From assembly GCA_902729315.2 (NCBI GenBank), contig LR746265.1:1468892-1532891 (forward strand): a stretch of DNA of 64,000 nt, in the 5' to 3' direction. Below, in pieces: positions 59,643 to 64,000 of this stretch (position 1 is the stretch's first letter; every line of letters starts with the position of its first letter). Both the position numbers and the translations under genes were made by a program. The DNA comes from Spirodela intermedia (taxonomy: Eukaryota; Streptophyta; Magnoliopsida; Alismatales; Araceae). A model generated the notes under the pieces. That model was given only the letters and a program-made list of their open reading frames with translations, made no database searches and was not told the DNA's origin.

Positions 59643-61240
59643 TGTGACGCAGGACGAGGACCAGCTCAGCCTTAGGGCTATCTTAGTGGGCCTAACTAGT
59701 AGGCTTTCTTTATTTTACTTTTTCGTTTTTTTCATGTAATATATTAGGCCCGTCTCTCTGTCCTGGAGAGGGACTTGAATTTGGAATCAGACTTATCTTC
59801 GTCGAGGCTCCGTCGCCTGCTGCCGGTCGTGAGGGCCCCGTCGCCTCCCGGTTAGGGTTGGTCGTAGGGACCCCTTGCTCCCGGTTGGAGTACTACCGTC
59901 GCCATCTCCCTCTGCCGCCGCCGTCCCGCCTTCCAGCCGCCCCCGTCATCGCCTTCTCCTTCCGGCGCCACCGTTCCACCATCCGGCCGCCCCACCGTCG
60001 CCGTCTCCATCTGTGTCGCTATCCCCCGCCCAAGCTTCGCCCTTCGTTGCCATCGCCGCCACCGTCCGCCGCCATCATCCCCTTGGTTCCCCTCCGGCCG
60101 TTCCGCTGCCGCCGTCGCCGCCTGCACGAGCCGGTCGTGATCTCACCTCTCGCCAGTTAGGTTTAAAGACTACCGGTTCGTGATCCGGCAAATCACCGGC
60201 CTAAACCGGACCGCCTCAGCCTGAGCCGACTGCCCTACCACCTGGTCCAAGCCCGACCGTATTAACCGCCTCGTCTGAGCCCAATTGCCTCCGGTCTGAA
60301 CCACCAAGACCCTTGGTCCAAACCGTCTCATCTCGCTGGTCAGAACCCTTGGTCCAATCAGTCATCAACAGTCAACTATCGGAAGGTCAACTTTCACCAC
60401 TTGGTCAATGGTTAACCTCTATGAGCGGTGTCTCTTCAGTGCCTTCTTTCCATAACTAGTTATTTTGCATGTTACGCTTAATCATAACCACTCTTTTAGT
60501 ATACTCTTTCTGTGACCGTGGATGATTTTGAGTAAGTCTGGGACTTCTACTTTTACTTTTGATAGTGTTTGTGGTTTCTACTTTATTTATTAAATCTCTT
60601 TTATATTTTAATTATCATCTGGAGTGTGTATTTGACGAACTAATCTATTTGTGTAGTCTATGAGAAGATAATTTGCATTAAATAATAGAGCAAGCAAATG
60701 CTTATCAATCTATAAAGAAAGACATCAATGCATGAGAAAATAATAAACGAATCTCTTTAAATATGGTCAAAGTTGTTGTAGATCACCTTAATAATAATAT
60801 TGATAATAACAGTTCTAATAGTTATTATTTTCTAGCTAATAACAAATAATTAATAGACTTATGAGATAAAATATGTCTCGAGTCTCACTCGTCACCACAC
60901 TCGTCAACATACTTCACCATTTCAAGTGAAACACAGTAATCGAGCATGGAATCAAGTAAGCTATGTACTTCAAAAAGATATCCAAGGTCAACTCAAAGCA
61001 ATCAGATTATCGATCACCACGAAGAACAACACTCCATCATAATCATAATGAGTCTCCAAAGTAGTTCCACAACAACTTGGGAGAAAATAACAGGTGTAGA
61101 GGTTGACGATATGGGAAGTCAACCCTCAGTAGCGGAGACCTGGGTGGTCGCGCAGAATTGTTTTATTTTTCTACTTTTTTGGCGACAGAAATATCGCAGA
61201 AACGTGGCCGAACTTCCGGGTTCCATGTTTCATATTTGTT
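59643..61240. other. Spacer downstream of the acyltransferase
   Basis: 59800-60180 is a C-rich stretch of CCGCC/CCGTC-like repeats giving overlapping Pro/Ser/Arg frames, not convincing as protein. 60180-60420 has recurring GGTC/CCAAG phrases and may be an old mobile-element remnant, but no terminal repeats or retroelement motifs were seen. 60450-61240 is AT-rich. Confidence 0.4.
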
Positions 61241-61244
61241 CGTT

Positions 61245-61620
61245 TTAAATTATTGAGTGTAGGAAATATATAATATTGATTAATAATCTGATAACTATCT
61301 ATGACGCCCCTATAATAGATCCGGATCCATATTATCGGTTATTTTATTGGAAGGCTGGTGTAAGTGGTGAAACCAGGAATCCGGCACGATCCGATATGTG
61401 TGTGGACCGAGCGCTGACCCGGAAGACGACCATGGTTTTGAATTATTAAATACAGGAAGTATATAATATTTAATTAATAATCAGGTAGACTAGGATCCGG
61501 ATCCATCGCATCGGTTATTTTGTTGGAAGGCCGACGTAAGCGGTGAATAAGGAATCAGGTGGTATCCGATATGTGTGTGAGAACTGGGCGCTGACTCGGA
61601 GTCCAGACCGAGTCCAACTC
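61245..61620. repeat. Tandem duplication, two copies of about 192 bp
   Basis: Copy 1 starts near 61248 and copy 2 near 61440. Both run AATTATT..(T)ACAGGAA/TAGGAA..TATATAATATT..TAATAATC, then GATCCGGATCCAT, TCGGTTATTTT, TTGGAAGGC, AAGTGGTGAA/AAGCGGTGAA, ATCCGATATGTGTGTG and GCGCTGAC. The copies differ by scattered substitutions and small indels. Confidence 0.8.
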
Positions 61621-62551
61621 CGCAATGAATGCGGTGGGGGAGAGAGGGGGAGGGGGGGGGTAGCAATAAATCGGCCGGGTTATAATGGGCTGGGTCTGGG
61701 CTCGGGCCTTACGGAGGGCCCATTGATTTCGACACGTCACTGGAACATCCCAGTGTGGCTGTTAATGTCCGCACGTGGCAACCGTCCGCCGGGATGACGA
61801 GCAAATCCCAGCCTGTTCGTCGTCTTCGTCTTCTGGTGGACAACGGGAAGATGGGGGAGGAGGATTTTCGCCGGTCGAAGAAGGATCGGAGTTCCAAGGG
61901 AGTGCGGTTCTCGGAGCGCTCAGCTGAGTGGTGACGGAGAAGCTCCATCGGGGAGATTTTCAGTTTTATTTCCTATTTTTTAGAAATGTTTGTTCGGTTC
62001 TTCGCTTGGGGGCGTCGATTCCCGCCTCCGCCTCGGTCGAGGCGGAGGAATTTCGGTTTCTCTGCGCTGTTTTTTTGAATATATTTCTCCTCCCAGATTC
62101 GGTCCGCTTCTTCTCGGGGGGTTTTCGCTATAGTCCCTCCTCCCCATTATTTCCCTGGCCTGAGAGAACTGTAGGCTTCTTCTCTCACCTAGGAGTTTTG
62201 GGCCTCATCGAGTCTTCGATTCTCCTACTGTATAAATTCTCGGCGTGATTTTTTTTATATTAACATTAGGCAGCTCTCGATCTGGAGGAATTTTACGTTT
62301 CGGAAGAAGAAAGTCCGTTTTCATCTGGTTCAGATCCTTGGGCCACATAGGAATATCTTAAGACAGCTTGGAACTAGGGTTGTCGACCAACAATTTCTTA
62401 TGTGTCTTGAATCCGTCTTCCGAGTTCACACCTTGTTTGTTGAGATCTGTCTTCTGATTCAGTACACCTTTATCGGATTGCGATCTGTTTTCTAAATTAG
62501 CAGGCCTTCAAACACCAACCTAGGTATTCTGCTGTTTTATCCTGAACGTAG
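61621..62551 (+). promoter_or_regulatory. Promoter and 5' leader of the OCTOPUS-like gene
   Basis: Upstream of the ATG at 62552. The T-rich and pyrimidine-rich sequence (61960-62540) looks like a leader and possibly a leader intron, ending in a TAG/GTATTCTGCTG region. A GACACGTCAC and a GCACGTGGCA (61731-61782) give one CACGTG core at about 61773. No separate gene was recognised. Confidence 0.4.
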
Positions 62552-63964
62552 ATGAATCCTGCGACTGTAACCTTCGCTAGGTGTTTGAGGCACCCATCCC
62601 AATTCTCCACCGGCTTCTGCTCGTCATGTCTGGTCGAAAGGTTATCCAATGTTTATGCCGCAGAGCGGGGTCCTAGACGACGAAAGGAAGCGGGCGACCT
62701 CTCTCTGTTTGTATCTCCATCAGATTTTGACCAGAAAAATCACAAAGTCAGGGAGAGAAGAACTCTCCTGTCCCTTTTCCGTCTCGACGATGAGTGCAAT
62801 CTTGATGCTGAGAGGAATCAGTCTGCGACGGAGAACTCAGCCGCAGGGAATGTGAGGTTCCACGCTGATGCCGGTGAATCCGACACGGTCGGCTCTCTTA
62901 CCATTGGTTCCTCTGCCTCTGGCTCGATGGACGTGTCTCAAGCGGTGAAGCAAAGCCCGGCAAGTAGTGAGAATTCAAAGCTGAATGGCGCTTCATTTCG
63001 GATGAATGCTTCGTTTTCAATGAAACAACTATGTCGGAGGATGAAGATCGCCGAAAGGGAAAGCTCATTGCGTGAGGTGAGCCAGAGTAGTGGTCTTCAT
63101 GAGCAGGAATGGTCAGGCGGCAAGAAGAGCTTCCGGCACTCTTGGGAAGGGACGACCCCTTGTGATCCAAGCAAAGCTCGGGAGAATTCAAGGCATTCGT
63201 GGGACGGGCTGATGATTGGCAGGGCGTTTTCTTGCCCCTTTTCCTGCGTGAAGGAGTCGCAGGATGAGAAAATTGATGATTTATGGGCCCGTGATGCCTC
63301 TAAGCTGTCGATGTCCCGAAGGAGAAGCTCTCCAGACCTGTCTGAAGAGGCCACGACTTCTCAAGGTAAGACGTCTTTCGGAACGACTGATTCGTGCACG
63401 TCCATGTATGCGAATTCTGCTCCGGACAAGGTCTCGCCTCCTCCGCAGAGGAGAAGTGCAAAACCTCCCCAGGAGGAGAAAGGCCCCCAGGATGCTGGTG
63501 TTCTGGGGAACAGCAGAAGGAAATCTCACAGATGGAACAGGGTGTGGAGCTGGAGCATCACCAGCCCTTTTAGGGAGATTACCCGGAGCCAGGAACGCTC
63601 CCTAGAGAGATCTCTATCAGAACCTGGGCAGGGAAGACGCAGAATGAAGACCGTTGAGACATCCAGTTCAGTGACTGGGCCTCATTTTTCCGGCCATGGG
63701 ATGGGTAGAATTAGGCACTCTCTCTACAAAAGCAGGAACACTGAGAATGGAGATCTGTACGCCATGAGAAACGACAGTCTCACCAAGAAAAGGGAGAGAA
63801 ACTTTAGTCGAAGCAGGAGTGCCCATTTCTCCTCTCCAAGGAACGTGGGCAGTGGACTACTCCGCTTTTACTTGACTCCTCTGAGAAGCAGCAGAAGAAG
63901 TTCAAGCAGGAGTAGAAACAGGACTTCGTATTCATTTGGCCCTGGTCTTTTTGGGTTTCACTAA
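62552..63964 (+). CDS. OCTOPUS-like (DUF740) polar plasma-membrane protein, 470 aa
   Basis: Single-exon protein with the DUF740 signature at its N-terminus: CLRHPSQFSTGFCSSCLVER (Cys11, His14, Cys23, Cys26), followed by LSNV. The remainder is Ser/Arg-rich and largely disordered, with family-like blocks SFRHSWEG and SRHSWDG, then KSHRWNRVWSWSITSPFR, and terminal LRFYLTPLRSSRRSSSRSRN. OCTOPUS and its paralogs are peripheral membrane proteins placed at the apical end of protophloem cells that promote phloem differentiation. This member is shorter than OCTOPUS itself, which argues for a paralog. The cluster of C/H residues resembles a small zinc-binding site, but metal binding is only inferred. 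The stop is at 63962-63964, so the coding region is complete just inside the right edge. Confidence 0.87.
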   Translation: MNPATVTFARCLRHPSQFSTGFCSSCLVERLSNVYAAERGPRRRKEAGDLSLFVSPSDFDQKNHKVRERRTLLSLFRLDDECNLDAERNQSATENSAAGNVRFHADAGESDTVGSLTIGSSASGSMDVSQAVKQSPASSENSKLNGASFRMNASFSMKQLCRRMKIAERESSLREVSQSSGLHEQEWSGGKKSFRHSWEGTTPCDPSKARENSRHSWDGLMIGRAFSCPFSCVKESQDEKIDDLWARDASKLSMSRRRSSPDLSEEATTSQGKTSFGTTDSCTSMYANSAPDKVSPPPQRRSAKPPQEEKGPQDAGVLGNSRRKSHRWNRVWSWSITSPFREITRSQERSLERSLSEPGQGRRRMKTVETSSSVTGPHFSGHGMGRIRHSLYKSRNTENGDLYAMRNDSLTKKRERNFSRSRSAHFSSPRNVGSGLLRFYLTPLRSSRRSSSRSRNRTSYSFGPGLFGFH

Positions 63965-64000
63965 TTGTTTGCATTAAAATGGTGGCCTTGAAAGCACGGG

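Noticed and set aside
59852-60183. Three overlapping Pro/Arg-rich frames of about 100 codons
   Set aside because: Low-complexity CCGCC-type repeats read in several frames on both strands; no domain.
1-64000. A biosynthetic cluster, or a coordinated hormone-signalling cluster
   Set aside because: Only one biosynthetic enzyme (BAHD) is present, and the signalling genes belong to different pathways on mixed strands. Adjacency alone does not support a system.

Overview
This is nuclear DNA from a flowering plant. It carries multi-exon plant gene families (ethylene receptor, clade A PP2C, BAHD acyltransferase, G-lectin receptor kinase, OCTOPUS-like, SR45a). Many exons are very GC-rich while introns and spacers are AT-rich, and GA/CT microsatellites are abundant. 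Strongly GC-rich coding sequence of this kind is typical of monocots, so a monocot is my best guess; the species cannot be named from the sequence. No bacterial, organellar, viral or CRISPR-like sequence was seen.

Layout, left to right. 45-3065 (-): 5' four exons of a METTL-type tRNA methyltransferase, cut by the left edge. 3702-6420 (-): subfamily II ethylene receptor (ETR2 type). 6421-10292: AT-rich spacer with a TA tract and a three-copy tandem repeat. 10293-10694 (-) and 13091-13516 (+): two SUPERMAN-like single C2H2 zinc-finger repressors, head to head around long GA tracts. 14251-20172 (-): clade A PP2C resembling AHG1, lacking the ABA-receptor tryptophan lock. 20173-21832: divergent promoter with five CACGTG palindromes. 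21833-23540 (+) and 24837-26317 (-): a convergent pair of WRC-domain paralogs with matching gene structure. 28202-39659 (+): an 11.5-kb TMEM8/PGAP6-like membrane protein gene that appears decayed. 42878-45718 (+): SR45a/Tra2-like splicing factor. 46161-48089 (-): CRCK-type receptor-like cytoplasmic kinase. 48799-49682 (-): SAP30-like Sin3/HDAC subunit (AFR type). 51525-54122 (-): intronless G-type lectin receptor kinase. 54123-58235: AT-rich spacer. 58236-59642 (+): BAHD acyltransferase. 62552-63964 (+): OCTOPUS-like protein.

The genes do not form an operon or an obvious metabolic cluster. Several belong to hormone or stress signalling (ethylene receptor, ABA-type PP2C, calmodulin-type RLCK, lectin receptor kinase) or to transcription and RNA control (zinc fingers, WRC proteins, SAP30, SR45a), but proximity is not evidence that they act together. 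Gene models were built by hand from reading frame, GT-AG sites, phase continuity and family resemblance recalled from memory; no database search was run.

I found no convincing new multi-gene system. The observations most worth following up are the inverted WRC pair with its shared, unnamed aromatic and C-terminal motifs, the V-for-W change in the PP2C, the decayed TMEM8-like gene, and tandem repeats and CT tracts inside introns.
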